Source: Chryseobacterium sp. MYb264
Lineage (GTDB): Bacteria; Bacteroidota; Bacteroidia; Flavobacteriales; Weeksellaceae
Length of the DNA: 64,000 nucleotides
Assembly: GCF_035974275.1 (NCBI RefSeq)
Contig: NZ_CP142422.1
Location: 992,001-1,056,000 of the forward strand
Reading direction: 5' to 3'
In this document: in pieces, positions 8,952 to 16,959 of the stretch
How positions within the stretch are numbered: the stretch's first letter is position 1
Layout: each line of letters starts with the position of its first letter
The notes under the pieces: generated by a model
The model's input: the letters and a program-made list of their open reading frames with translations, nothing else
Told to the model about the DNA's origin: nothing
Database searches by the model: none
Program-made: the position numbers and the translations under genes

Positions 8952-10367
8952 ATGAATTTAATTAATACAAAAAATAAAAGCTACACTCAGGTATTCCATC
9001 TTTTTACTGAAGAAGAATGGATAAAAACGGGCAAAAATTTCAATAAAAACATTGCTAATTTCTTTACCGGAAAAAAGCATGAAGTTTTTATAAACGCCCA
9101 TGAAGAAGGAATTACCTATTTTATAGGTTTAGGAAAATCTACTTTACAAAATTTCGAAATTCAGCAGGTTGCCGTAAAATTTTCTCAAACACAAAAGGAA
9201 AAAATCCACGCGGTTCCGACTTTGTTTTTTGCTGATTTTATGAATGAAAGACAATTTGAAGAATTTGCAAAAGGTCTGTTAATCGGAACTTACCACTACC
9301 CTTTTGAAAAAGATCATCCTGTCTGGGATTCTAAATTCGAGCTTCATTTTGAAAATTTAAGTCAGAAAAAATTAGATACGATCAGCCAACGAGTGGAAGC
9401 GTTGAGTAACGGACAAATCGCCTGTCAGGAATGGCTGAACAAGCCCGCTAATCTTAAAAAGCCTGATACTTTAAGTTTATATTTAAAAAACTTAGCGAAG
9501 AAACACGACTTAAAGTATACTGCTTTCAATAGAAAAAAATGTGAAGAGTTGGGATTGGGGGCTTACCTCTCTGTCAACCAAGGAAGTGCTTATGATGCCG
9601 CTTTTACGATTTTGGAATATAAAACCACTGTAAAAAATGCTAAAACTTTTGGTTTGGTAGGAAAATGTGTTCTATTTGACACAGGAGGAATCTCGTTAAA
9701 AAATCCGGATAACATGCACTATATGAAATCGGATATGGGTGGCGCAACGGCTGTTTTGGGAGCTTTAATTTACGCTGTGGAAATGCAGCTTCCTGTGAAT
9801 ATCGTTGCTATTTTACCAATCACCGACAACGCAATTTCTGAAAATGCTTTTCTTCCAAGCGACGTAATCACAGCATACAATGGAAAAACCATTGAGGTGC
9901 TAAATACCGACGCGGAAGGCAGAATGATCCTCGCAGACGGACTTTCCTATATGGCCAAAAACTTCAAGACAGATTTCATGATCGATCTTGCTACTTTAAC
10001 TGGAAGCTCGGTGAGAATGTTTGGTGATACTTGCGGTGCGATGTTTTCGAATGACGAAGAATTCAAAAATCTATTAATAAAAACCGGTGATAAAACCAAT
10101 CAGAGACTTTGGAACCTTCCTCTTTGGGATGTTTGGAAAGACGATATCCAATCTGATGTGGCAGATCTGAAGAATATTTCCATGAAACCTATCGGAGACT
10201 GTATTATTGCGGCAAAATTTTTAGAACAATTTATTGAAGATCATCCCAAATGGGCACATTTAGATATTGCAGGAGTTGCTTTTGGAAGCGTTGGATATGC
10301 TAAAGAAAAGGCAGCAACCGGCTTTGGAGTGCAGTTATTGGCAGATTTAATTGAAAATTATCACTAA
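8952..10367 (+). CDS. pepA: Leucyl aminopeptidase (M17 family)
   Basis: Two-zinc cytosolic aminopeptidase that removes N-terminal residues from peptides. 471 residues. Seen: the metal-ligand and active-site stretch GKCVLFDTGGISLK near residue 236 followed by MKSDMGGATAV, and the M17 signature NTDAEGRMILADGL at about 318-331. The N-terminal half is poorly conserved, as usual. It starts four bases after the esterase stop, so they share a transcript. A hairpin at 10383-10416 may end that transcript. It precedes the ATP-grasp block by 140 bases with its own promoter-like box, so it is probably a neighbour rather than a member of that pathway, though a peptidase beside peptide ligases is suggestive. 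Confidence 0.93.
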   Translation: MNLINTKNKSYTQVFHLFTEEEWIKTGKNFNKNIANFFTGKKHEVFINAHEEGITYFIGLGKSTLQNFEIQQVAVKFSQTQKEKIHAVPTLFFADFMNERQFEEFAKGLLIGTYHYPFEKDHPVWDSKFELHFENLSQKKLDTISQRVEALSNGQIACQEWLNKPANLKKPDTLSLYLKNLAKKHDLKYTAFNRKKCEELGLGAYLSVNQGSAYDAAFTILEYKTTVKNAKTFGLVGKCVLFDTGGISLKNPDNMHYMKSDMGGATAVLGALIYAVEMQLPVNIVAILPITDNAISENAFLPSDVITAYNGKTIEVLNTDAEGRMILADGLSYMAKNFKTDFMIDLATLTGSSVRMFGDTCGAMFSNDEEFKNLLIKTGDKTNQRLWNLPLWDVWKDDIQSDVADLKNISMKPIGDCIIAAKFLEQFIEDHPKWAHLDIAGVAFGSVGYAKEKAATGFGVQLLADLIENYH

Positions 10368-10382
10368 AAATTAGTTTATATC

Positions 10383-10416
10383 AAAAATTCTCTGTATAAT
10401 TGGTAGAGTAATTTTC
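10383..10416 (+). terminator. Possible terminator after pepA
   Basis: Hairpin AAAATTCTCT...AGAGTAATTTT with one bulged T, just after the pepA stop. The U-tract is short and interrupted, so this may be a weak terminator or chance. Confidence 0.4.
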
Positions 10417-10471
10417 AAAAACATATCATAATTCAGTTTTTACCATTAACTAATTAACAAAGATTTAATTT

Positions 10472-10479
10472 TATTTTTG
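10472..10479 (+). promoter_or_regulatory. -7 box (TATTTTTG) for the ligase cluster
   Basis: TATTTTTG fits TAnnTTTG and lies 30 bases before the ATG of the first ATP-grasp gene. No TTTG -33 element is seen 19 bases upstream. Confidence 0.45.
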
Positions 10480-10508
10480 AAAATTTACAAAAACATTAAA
10501 AACATTAT

Positions 10509-11720
10509 ATGGAGAAGAAAACAATAGTATGTATTTCGTGCTATTATAAGGGCTATGACTTCATGGATGAAATGAAGCAGCTCGGTAATAAAATAATCTT
10601 AGTAACATCCGAAAATCTTAAAGAAAAAGACTGGCCGTGGCATGCCATTGATGAGGTATTTTATATGCCTGAGGTAAAGCCTTCCGTGTGGAATCTTGAA
10701 CATCTCGTTCAGGGATTTTCCCATCTGATGCAAACCAGAAAAGTGGATGCTGTCATTGCTTTAGACGATTATGACGTGGAAAAAGCTGCCCTGATTCGGG
10801 AATCTTTCAGAATTCCGGGCATGGGACAGACAACACACCGTTACTTCCGAGATAAGCTGGCCATGCGACAAAAAGCAAAAAGTTCAGGAATCAATGTGCC
10901 TGAATTTACCGCTGTGTTCAATAATGATGAAGTCAATGATTTCGTAGACAAAGTCCCTGCTCCATGGGTTTTAAAACCCCGTTCGGAAGCGTCTGCATCA
11001 GGAATTAAAAAACTCACATCCAAAGATGATCTTTGGGAAGCATTGAATACACTGGGAGAAGAACGCCATTTGTTCCTTTTGGAAAGCTTTAAGCCTGGAG
11101 ATGTTTATCATGTTGACAGCTTGACATTTAATAAAGAAATTGTTTTCACTTCTGCTTCAAAATATTTGGCTCCCCCGATGCAGGTTTCTCATGAAGGCGG
11201 TGTTTTCAGAACAAAAACATTAGGAAGATATTCTGATGAATTTAAAGCTTTGGAAGAAGCCAATGAAAAAGTTCTTTCTAATTTCGGATTGATGAACGGC
11301 GCGACTCACACGGAGTTTATCCGCAGCAAAGAAGATGGAAAATATTATTTTCTGGAAACATCATCGCGAGTTGGAGGTGCTCATATTCCTGATTTGGTGG
11401 AAGCTTCAAGCAATATTAATATCTGGAGAGAATGGGCAAAAATTGAAGATGCTTTGCTGAGAGGAAATAATTATAAAATTTCTAAACCAACAGGTTATTA
11501 TTCAGGATTGATCATTGCTTTAATTAAAGATAAAGAACCAAATTATACCGAATTTGAAAGTGAGGAAGTCGTAAAATTTTTACCAATTGATTACCATGTT
11601 GGAATTGTTTACAAATCGAATGATTCTAAAATAGTTCAGGAAAAATTGGATAAGGCAGCAGAGAAAATTCATGCCGAAATGCTGAATATTCTTCCTCCGA
11701 AAAGCAAACCGACGAGTTAA
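10509..11720 (+). CDS. ATP-grasp ligase (first of cluster)
   Basis: 403-residue ATP-grasp enzyme, a family that joins a carboxylate to an amine or thiol through an acyl-phosphate. Seen: a pre-ATP-grasp N-terminal Rossmann-like domain (residues 1-110), DYDVEKAALIRE near 78, the ATP-binding strand-loop VLKPRSEASASGIKK at about 154-168, LLESFKPGD near 193, and the metal-binding end TEFI...FLETSSRVGG near 275-288. The last motif normally reads ExNxRxGG; here the Asn position is Ser. It most resembles carnosine-synthase or biotin-carboxylase-like ATP-grasps. Substrate unknown. First gene of a plus-strand run with the hydrolase, a second ATP-grasp, YbdK-like ligase and amidotransferase, separated by gaps of 33-176 bases. 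Confidence 0.85.
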   Translation: MEKKTIVCISCYYKGYDFMDEMKQLGNKIILVTSENLKEKDWPWHAIDEVFYMPEVKPSVWNLEHLVQGFSHLMQTRKVDAVIALDDYDVEKAALIRESFRIPGMGQTTHRYFRDKLAMRQKAKSSGINVPEFTAVFNNDEVNDFVDKVPAPWVLKPRSEASASGIKKLTSKDDLWEALNTLGEERHLFLLESFKPGDVYHVDSLTFNKEIVFTSASKYLAPPMQVSHEGGVFRTKTLGRYSDEFKALEEANEKVLSNFGLMNGATHTEFIRSKEDGKYYFLETSSRVGGAHIPDLVEASSNINIWREWAKIEDALLRGNNYKISKPTGYYSGLIIALIKDKEPNYTEFESEEVVKFLPIDYHVGIVYKSNDSKIVQEKLDKAAEKIHAEMLNILPPKSKPTS

Positions 11721-11753
11721 AAATATCAATTAAAAAACCAAATAAGAAAAAAA

Positions 11754-12467
11754 ATGCCGCACATAGAGCATACGGATTATTATTCACATATTTTAGGAAC
11801 AAGCCTTAAAGTAGAGGTTACGGGACATTATGGCTATCCAATCGTTATGTTTCCGACTTCGCAAGGTCAATATACCCAAAACAATGATTTTCATTTAAAT
11901 GGAAGCATCAATTGGTTTGTTGAACAAGGAAAAGTTAAATTATATAATATCCAAACGATTGACGGATGGAGTTTTTATGATGACAATATTTCTCCACAGC
12001 AAAGAATCAGAAATTATGAAAGATATGTTCAGTTTTTGATCAAAGAGTTTATTCCTTACATTCAGAAAATTCATAAAGTTCATCGTGTTGCGGTGGCTGG
12101 AGCTAGTTTTGGCGGTTATCATGCAGCAAATTTTGCTTTTAGATTTCCCGATTTAGTTTCGCATTTATTCTGTCTTTCCGGAGCTTTTAGCATAAGGAAT
12201 TTTATGGATGGGTATTCTGACGAACTGGTTTATTACAACTGCCCAAGAGAGTTTGTGAAAAATGATGAAGCCTGGAAATACAAACATATGCACATTGTTT
12301 TAAGCACTTCAGATCAGGATATTTGTAAAGATAAAAATATTGAAATGGCAGAAATTTTAAGCTCAAAAGGAATCGATTTCTGGTATGATGAAAGAAAGTG
12401 GATTAATCATGACTGGCCACTCTGGAGAATGGTTTTCCCTACCTTTATCGGCACATTCTTCTCTTAA
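11754..12467 (+). CDS. Alpha/beta-hydrolase, putative esterase family
   Basis: 237-residue cytoplasmic hydrolase of the putative-esterase (esterase D) type, covering little more than the catalytic core. Seen: the nucleophile elbow GASFGGYHAA (Ser near residue 117), STSDQDIC near 184 in the place of the acidic residue, and NHDWPLWRM near 217, whose His is the likely third triad member. The N-terminus shows TGHYGYPIVMFPTSQGQY. It lies between two ATP-grasp ligase genes, 33 bases after the first and 51 before the second, so it probably acts on the same metabolite, either cleaving an ester or amide or transferring an acyl group. The substrate cannot be read from sequence. Confidence 0.8.
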   Translation: MPHIEHTDYYSHILGTSLKVEVTGHYGYPIVMFPTSQGQYTQNNDFHLNGSINWFVEQGKVKLYNIQTIDGWSFYDDNISPQQRIRNYERYVQFLIKEFIPYIQKIHKVHRVAVAGASFGGYHAANFAFRFPDLVSHLFCLSGAFSIRNFMDGYSDELVYYNCPREFVKNDEAWKYKHMHIVLSTSDQDICKDKNIEMAEILSSKGIDFWYDERKWINHDWPLWRMVFPTFIGTFFS

Positions 12468-12518
12468 AAAATCTAATTAAAATCAAATATTAATATAAAA
12501 ACGTTAAAAAATACAATT

Positions 12519-13472
12519 ATGGCAAAAAAAGTTGGAATTCTATTCGGTATGGAAGATACCTTTCCTTGGGCATTTATCGATAAAGTGAACGAATTGGGAG
12601 GTGGAGAAATCGTGGCAGAAGCAGTACATATCGATAAGCTTGAGCAAGGTGCAGACTACGGATATGCAGTAATTATCGACAGAATTTCGCAGGACGTTCC
12701 CTTCTACAGAGCTTATCTTAAAAACGCTGCATTAAACGGAACTTACGTTATCAATAACCCATTTTGGTGGAGTGCAGACGAAAAGTTTTTTAATAATGCA
12801 TTGATGTCTAAACTTGGGATCCCTCTTCCAAAGACGGTTTTACTTCCTTCTCACGAAAGACCTACGGATACTTCAGAAACCTCTTTCAGAAATTTAAAAT
12901 TCCCTCATGACTGGGATTATATTTTCGATTATGTTGGTTTTCCGGCTTATATGAAACCTCACGATGGTGGCGGCTGGAAAAACGTTTACAGAGTAGAAAG
13001 TCCGGATGATCTTTGGAATAAATTAAGCGAAACAGGACAATTGGTCATGATGGTTCAGGAAGAAATTATTTTTGATGACTATTATAGAGTATATTGTTTA
13101 GGTCAGAAATACGTTCACATTATGCCTTACGAGCCGAGAAATGCGCATCATTTACGATATGCAACAACGCATCAGACACAAGGCGAAGAATTGGAAAAAT
13201 TATTGAAGACCATTCATGATTATACGATTAAAATGAATAAGGCGCTTGGTTATGATTTTAATACAGTAGAATTTGCCATAAGAGACGGAATTCCTTATGC
13301 GATTGACTTCTGCAATCCTGCTCCGGATGCCGACAGAAACTCGGTCGGAGAAGAAAATTTTGCGTGGATCGTAGAGCATGCTGCAAAATTAGCCATTGAA
13401 AAAGCTAAAGAATATGTTCCGGGAAAACCAAATATCTCTTGGGGAACATTTGTGAAAGATTCAGTAAAATAA
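12519..13472 (+). CDS. ATP-grasp ligase (second of cluster)
   Basis: 317-residue ATP-grasp protein, shorter than the first and not a close copy of it. Seen: an N-terminal alpha/beta domain beginning MAKKVGILFGMEDTFPWAFI, the ATP-binding YMKPHDGGGWKNV near residue 144, the adenine-side strand VQEEIIFDDYYRVY near 182, and a metal-binding end VEFAIRDGIPYAIDFCNPAP at about 251-270, where Glu, Asp and Asn fit the usual ligands. The organisation resembles RimK-like or D-Ala-D-Ala-ligase-like enzymes. It probably performs a separate condensation from the first ATP-grasp. The 176-base gap after it, before the YbdK-like gene, holds only a 20-codon open frame. Confidence 0.83.
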   Translation: MAKKVGILFGMEDTFPWAFIDKVNELGGGEIVAEAVHIDKLEQGADYGYAVIIDRISQDVPFYRAYLKNAALNGTYVINNPFWWSADEKFFNNALMSKLGIPLPKTVLLPSHERPTDTSETSFRNLKFPHDWDYIFDYVGFPAYMKPHDGGGWKNVYRVESPDDLWNKLSETGQLVMMVQEEIIFDDYYRVYCLGQKYVHIMPYEPRNAHHLRYATTHQTQGEELEKLLKTIHDYTIKMNKALGYDFNTVEFAIRDGIPYAIDFCNPAPDADRNSVGEENFAWIVEHAAKLAIEKAKEYVPGKPNISWGTFVKDSVK

Positions 13473-13556
13473 AATGAATGAGTTTAAACTTTTAGATCCC
13501 ATTTAAAAATATTCCCATTGGAAAAAGCAGAGGGATAAGAATTTTTTGAAAGTAGA

Positions 13557-13619
13557 ATGAAAAAAATCCTTACAGACAACATTTTTAGGCCTTTGCTACA
13601 TCCAACTATTAAAGTTTAA
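13557..13619 (+). CDS. Tiny open frame, 20 codons, unproven
   Basis: ATG to TAA frame encoding a 20-residue peptide that starts MKKILTDNIF and ends HPTIKV. It lies in the 176-base gap before the YbdK-like ligase gene, ending 29 bases before that start codon. It could be a leader peptide, a peptide substrate, or chance. There is no purine-rich ribosome site that stands out. I list it because this is a block of peptide ligases; I do not claim it is translated. Confidence 0.15.
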   Translation: MKKILTDNIFRPLLHPTIKV

Positions 13620-13648
13620 CATCAAAAAAAATAAAAGCACGAAAAAAA

Positions 13649-14767
13649 ATGCATCAATTTACCATTGGAATCGAAGAAGAATATCAAATTATTGATGTTG
13701 AAAGCAGAGACCTGATCTCTCACGTTTCTAAAATCATTGAAGGTGGAAAGGCTGTTTTAAGTGAAAATTTAAAACACGAAATGCACGAATCCATGATTGA
13801 AATGGAAACAGGTATTTGTCAGAATATTCAGGAAGCAAGAGCCGAGCTGACGAATTTAAGAAGACATTTAATTAAAACCGCTCACGAACAGGGTCTTCGT
13901 GTGTCCGGCGGAGGAACACATCCGTTTTCAAACTGGGAGCACAATACCATCACCAACGGTGAACGTTACAATAAAATTGTAGACGATATGGGTGACGTGG
14001 CGCGTGGAAACCTTATTTTTGGACTTCACGTTCACATAGGGATTCCCAATCGTGAGGAAGGGGTAAGAATTCAAAATGTGATGAGGTATTTCCTGCCACA
14101 CGTTTATGCGCTCTCTACCAACTCTCCTTTTTGGATCGGCAGAAATACAGGTTTTAAATCATACAGACAGGAAATTTTTGTAAAGTTTCCAAGAACAGGA
14201 ATTCCGAGTTTCTTCAATTCGTTGGCAGAATTCGACAGCTATGTTGATCTTTTGGTGAAAACCGGAACGATTGATAATGCGAAGAAAATCTGGTGGGACT
14301 TACGCGTTCACCCTTTCTATCCTACTATCGAATTCAGGATTTGCGATATGCCGCTGAGAATCGATGAAACGGTTTGTTTGGCTGCTATTATGCAGGCTTT
14401 GGTAGCTAAAATCTATAAACTTCATCAGCAGAATTTAAGTTTCAGAAGCTACCGAAGATTATTATTAAATGAAAATAAATGGCGCGCCTCCAAAAGCGGA
14501 ATCGAAGCACATTTGATTGATTTTGGCAAAGAAGAATCTGTTCCTTATCCTGATTTATTAAAAGAACTTTTAGAATTTATTGATGATGTGGTGGATGACC
14601 TGGGATGTCGTTCAGAAGTGGAATATGCCTGGAAAATTCTGGAAAACGGAACGGGGGCAGACCGGCAGCTTACTATTTTCAAAGAAACGGGAGATCTTAC
14701 CAAAGTGGTTGATTATATGATCTCTGAGACAGAATATGGCATTACCCATGGAGAAACCGCTTCGTAA
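13649..14767 (+). CDS. Carboxylate-amine ligase, YbdK type (GCS2 fold)
   Basis: 372 residues, the usual length of the YbdK family, which shares the glutamine-synthetase-like fold of glutamate-cysteine ligase and has weak gamma-glutamyl-cysteine ligase activity in E. coli. Seen: the diagnostic N-terminal GIEEEYQIID at residues 7-16, KHEMHESMIEMETG near 44, SGGGTHPFSNW near 88, GLHVHIGIPN near 125, and FRICDMPLRIDETV near 230. Cytoplasmic and ATP-dependent. It sits between the second ATP-grasp and a class I glutamine amidotransferase, so its product or acceptor is probably shared with them. The identity of the carboxylate and amine is unknown. Confidence 0.9.
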   Translation: MHQFTIGIEEEYQIIDVESRDLISHVSKIIEGGKAVLSENLKHEMHESMIEMETGICQNIQEARAELTNLRRHLIKTAHEQGLRVSGGGTHPFSNWEHNTITNGERYNKIVDDMGDVARGNLIFGLHVHIGIPNREEGVRIQNVMRYFLPHVYALSTNSPFWIGRNTGFKSYRQEIFVKFPRTGIPSFFNSLAEFDSYVDLLVKTGTIDNAKKIWWDLRVHPFYPTIEFRICDMPLRIDETVCLAAIMQALVAKIYKLHQQNLSFRSYRRLLLNENKWRASKSGIEAHLIDFGKEESVPYPDLLKELLEFIDDVVDDLGCRSEVEYAWKILENGTGADRQLTIFKETGDLTKVVDYMISETEYGITHGETAS

Positions 14768-14775
14768 TTTTTTGG

Positions 14776-14783
14776 TAACTTTG
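14776..14783 (+). promoter_or_regulatory. -7 box (TAACTTTG) before the amidotransferase gene
   Basis: TAACTTTG fits TAnnTTTG and lies 18 bases before the ATG of the amidotransferase, in the 34-base gap after the YbdK-like gene. It could be an internal promoter. A -33 element was not recognised. Confidence 0.35.
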
Positions 14784-14801
14784 TGGAAAATATGAAGCAG
14801 T

Positions 14802-15635
14802 ATGAATGATATTAGAATTGCTTTGCTGGATATGAATAACAATCATGTCAATCAAGGTTTTAAGAATATAAAAGAAATTTCTGAGGCTTTCCAAAAGAAT
14901 ACTGAGGAAACCGTGACCATCAGTACTTTTGATGTAAGGTTTAAAAATGAAATCCCGGATATTGAGGATTTTGATATTTTTATTTCATCGGGCGGTCCGG
15001 GAGATCCACATCGGGAGGGACTGGAATGGGAAGATAAATTTGCAGTTTTTTTAGATTCGGTAGTTGAGCATAATAAAACTCACAAAAATAGGAAATACCT
15101 GTTTTTGATCTGTCATTCTTTTCAATTGGCGAGCATTCACTGGAAATTAGGAAATATCTGCAAGAGAAAATCTTATTCATTCGGTGTAATGCCGATTCAT
15201 AAAACCGAAGAAGGCGAACATGAATTTTTATTTGAAAATCTTCCCGATCCATTTTATGCAGTTGACTCCAGAGCGTATCAGTTTATAGAACCGGATCATG
15301 AGCGTTTGGATGAATTGGGAATGAAAATCGTTGCTATTGAGAAAGAGCGTCCTCACATTAACCTTGAAAGAGCGATTATGGCGGTCCGTTTTTCTGATGA
15401 GATTTTCGGAACACAATTTCACCCGGAAGCTAACCCTGAAGGGATGATTGAAAACCTCAAAGACGAGAAAAATAAAGAAGCTATGATTGAGAATTTCGGA
15501 ATGGAAAAATATCTTGAAACCGTTGACAGAATGGATGATGAGGATAAAATTATGCTGACTCAGGCAGAAATTCTTCCGAGATTTTTAGAATCCATCAAAA
15601 AGGATATTCTGAAACAGGCAAAAATAATGGTTTAA
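14802..15635 (+). CDS. Class I glutamine amidotransferase-like protein
   Basis: 277-residue protein with a triad-type class I amidotransferase domain, similar to the glutaminase part of GMP synthase or to gamma-glutamyl hydrolases. Seen: the oxyanion loop SSGGPGDPH near residue 62, the nucleophile elbow LICHSFQLA (Cys near 104), and the His-Glu pair in GTQFHPEANPEG near 204-213. A C-terminal extension of about 60 charged residues follows. It has no synthetase domain, so it either supplies ammonia to a neighbouring ligase or removes a gamma-glutamyl group, as PuuD does after PuuA. It begins 34 bases after the YbdK-like ligase gene. A hairpin and a good terminator follow it. Confidence 0.85.
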   Translation: MNDIRIALLDMNNNHVNQGFKNIKEISEAFQKNTEETVTISTFDVRFKNEIPDIEDFDIFISSGGPGDPHREGLEWEDKFAVFLDSVVEHNKTHKNRKYLFLICHSFQLASIHWKLGNICKRKSYSFGVMPIHKTEEGEHEFLFENLPDPFYAVDSRAYQFIEPDHERLDELGMKIVAIEKERPHINLERAIMAVRFSDEIFGTQFHPEANPEGMIENLKDEKNKEAMIENFGMEKYLETVDRMDDEDKIMLTQAEILPRFLESIKKDILKQAKIMV

Positions 15636-15653
15636 TTCTATCAGAAAAACTCC

Positions 15654-15685
15654 GAGAGCCTTACTTTAGGTTTAATAAGGTTCTC
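15654..15685 (+). other. RNA hairpin without U-tract
   Basis: GAGAGCCTTA pairs with TAAGGTTCTC (one G-U) around a 12-base loop, 18 bases after the amidotransferase stop. It lacks a following T-run, so it may be an RNA-stability or processing hairpin in front of the true terminator at 15724. Confidence 0.5.
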
Positions 15686-15723
15686 AAAAATGGGTATTCA
15701 GCAATAAAAAAATAATAAATATA

Positions 15724-15750
15724 AATCGGGCAACAACTGTCCGATTTTTT
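15724..15750 (+). terminator. Intrinsic terminator after the amidotransferase gene
   Basis: AATCGG, an 11-base loop, CCGATT, then a run of T. It lies between the amidotransferase gene and the next ATP-grasp-like gene (22 bases further), and so partly separates the two. Confidence 0.75.
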
Positions 15751-15771
15751 AAAATCACAAAGAAAAAGAAT

Positions 15772-16953
15772 ATGATCTCAAAATACAGAAAACAGTTTAA
15801 CGAAGAATTTTCACAGAAAAAATATGAACAGTTTAAGGAAATTTTAAATCAAAAGAGTGGAATTCCGCCCGGTTTCAGAATTTCAGAAAGCCCGATGATT
15901 CTTTCAAATAACTTTAAAAGTAAACTGATCGAAGCCAGTGAAAGTATTATCGATCAAATTAAAGCTTTGCCGGAAGAAACCCTTCAGAAGGCAATTCCTG
16001 AAAACTGTAATGTTCCCAATGACACAAAACAACCTCACTTTTTCACCATCGATTTCGGAATTTGTAAAAATGAAGAAGGAGAAATCGTTCCTCAACTGAT
16101 CGAGCTACAGGCTTTTCCTTCTCTTTATGCCTTTCAAAAAGTTTTAGAAGAAACCTTTTGTGAAGTGTATCCTTTTCTGTCTGAAATCAGAAATAAAATG
16201 CCTCCCGAAGAATTTAAAAACTATCTGAAAGAGGTTCTTATCGGTGATGATAATACAGAAAATGTAATTCTTCTTGAGATTTATCCTGAAAGACAAAAAA
16301 CAGCCATTGATTTTGCTTTAACTGAAAAACTATTGGGCATCAAAACTGTTTGTCTAACCAAAGTAAAAAAAGAAGGAAGAAAATTATTCTATGAAAACAG
16401 AGGAAAGCTGATAGAAATTAAGCGAATCTATAATCGCGTTATTTTTGATGAGCTGGATCGGATTCCCGATTTAAAATTAGAGTTTGATTTCCGCGAAGAT
16501 GTTGATGTAAAATGGATCACCCATCCTAATTGGTTCTTTAAAATCTCAAAATATCTTTTGCCTTTATTGAATCATCAATACGTTCCAAAAAGTTATTTTC
16601 TGAATGAGTTTCCGGAAACTGAAAGTCTCGAAAATTTTGTATTAAAACCTTTATTTTCATTTGCGGGAAGTGGTGTTAATCTCAATCCAACGAAAGACAT
16701 TACGGATGCGATTCAAGATAAAGGAAATTATATATTACAGAGAAAAGTAAACTACGAACCGTTATTTGAAGATATGAACGGTGAATTTTCAAAAGCAGAA
16801 GTACGTTTGTTGTATATTTGGCGGGAAAATGATGAACGCCCTATCCTATTGGAAAATCTTGCAAGAATGACGAAAGCTGCTATGGTAAACGTAGATTTCA
16901 ACAAGAAAGATGCAATATGGATTGGTAGTTCCAATGCTTTCTTTGCCGAATAA
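15772..16953 (+). CDS. Probable circularly permuted ATP-grasp protein
   Basis: 393-residue cytoplasmic protein. The order of motifs suggests a permuted ATP-grasp, as in glutathionylspermidine-synthase-like enzymes: an acidic stretch FTIDFGICKN...QLIELQAFPS comes early (residues about 84-118), while the ATP-binding lysine loop FVLKPLFSFAGSGV comes late (about 289-302), followed by YILQRKVNY near 323 and AEVRLLYIW near 343. This is inference from motif order; I cannot confirm the fold. It lies 136 bases downstream of the amidotransferase beyond a terminator, on the same strand, so it is the likely last member of the ligase block. The next gene starts six bases after its stop. Confidence 0.65.
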   Translation: MISKYRKQFNEEFSQKKYEQFKEILNQKSGIPPGFRISESPMILSNNFKSKLIEASESIIDQIKALPEETLQKAIPENCNVPNDTKQPHFFTIDFGICKNEEGEIVPQLIELQAFPSLYAFQKVLEETFCEVYPFLSEIRNKMPPEEFKNYLKEVLIGDDNTENVILLEIYPERQKTAIDFALTEKLLGIKTVCLTKVKKEGRKLFYENRGKLIEIKRIYNRVIFDELDRIPDLKLEFDFREDVDVKWITHPNWFFKISKYLLPLLNHQYVPKSYFLNEFPETESLENFVLKPLFSFAGSGVNLNPTKDITDAIQDKGNYILQRKVNYEPLFEDMNGEFSKAEVRLLYIWRENDERPILLENLARMTKAAMVNVDFNKKDAIWIGSSNAFFAE

Positions 16954-16959
16954 TAACTT

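Noticed and set aside
10509..16953. RiPP (microviridin or grasp-with-spasm type) gene cluster
   Set aside because: No precursor peptide with a recognisable core, no leader-type repeats, and no transporter or peptidase gene in the run. The YbdK-type ligase and amidotransferase point to small-molecule ligation instead.
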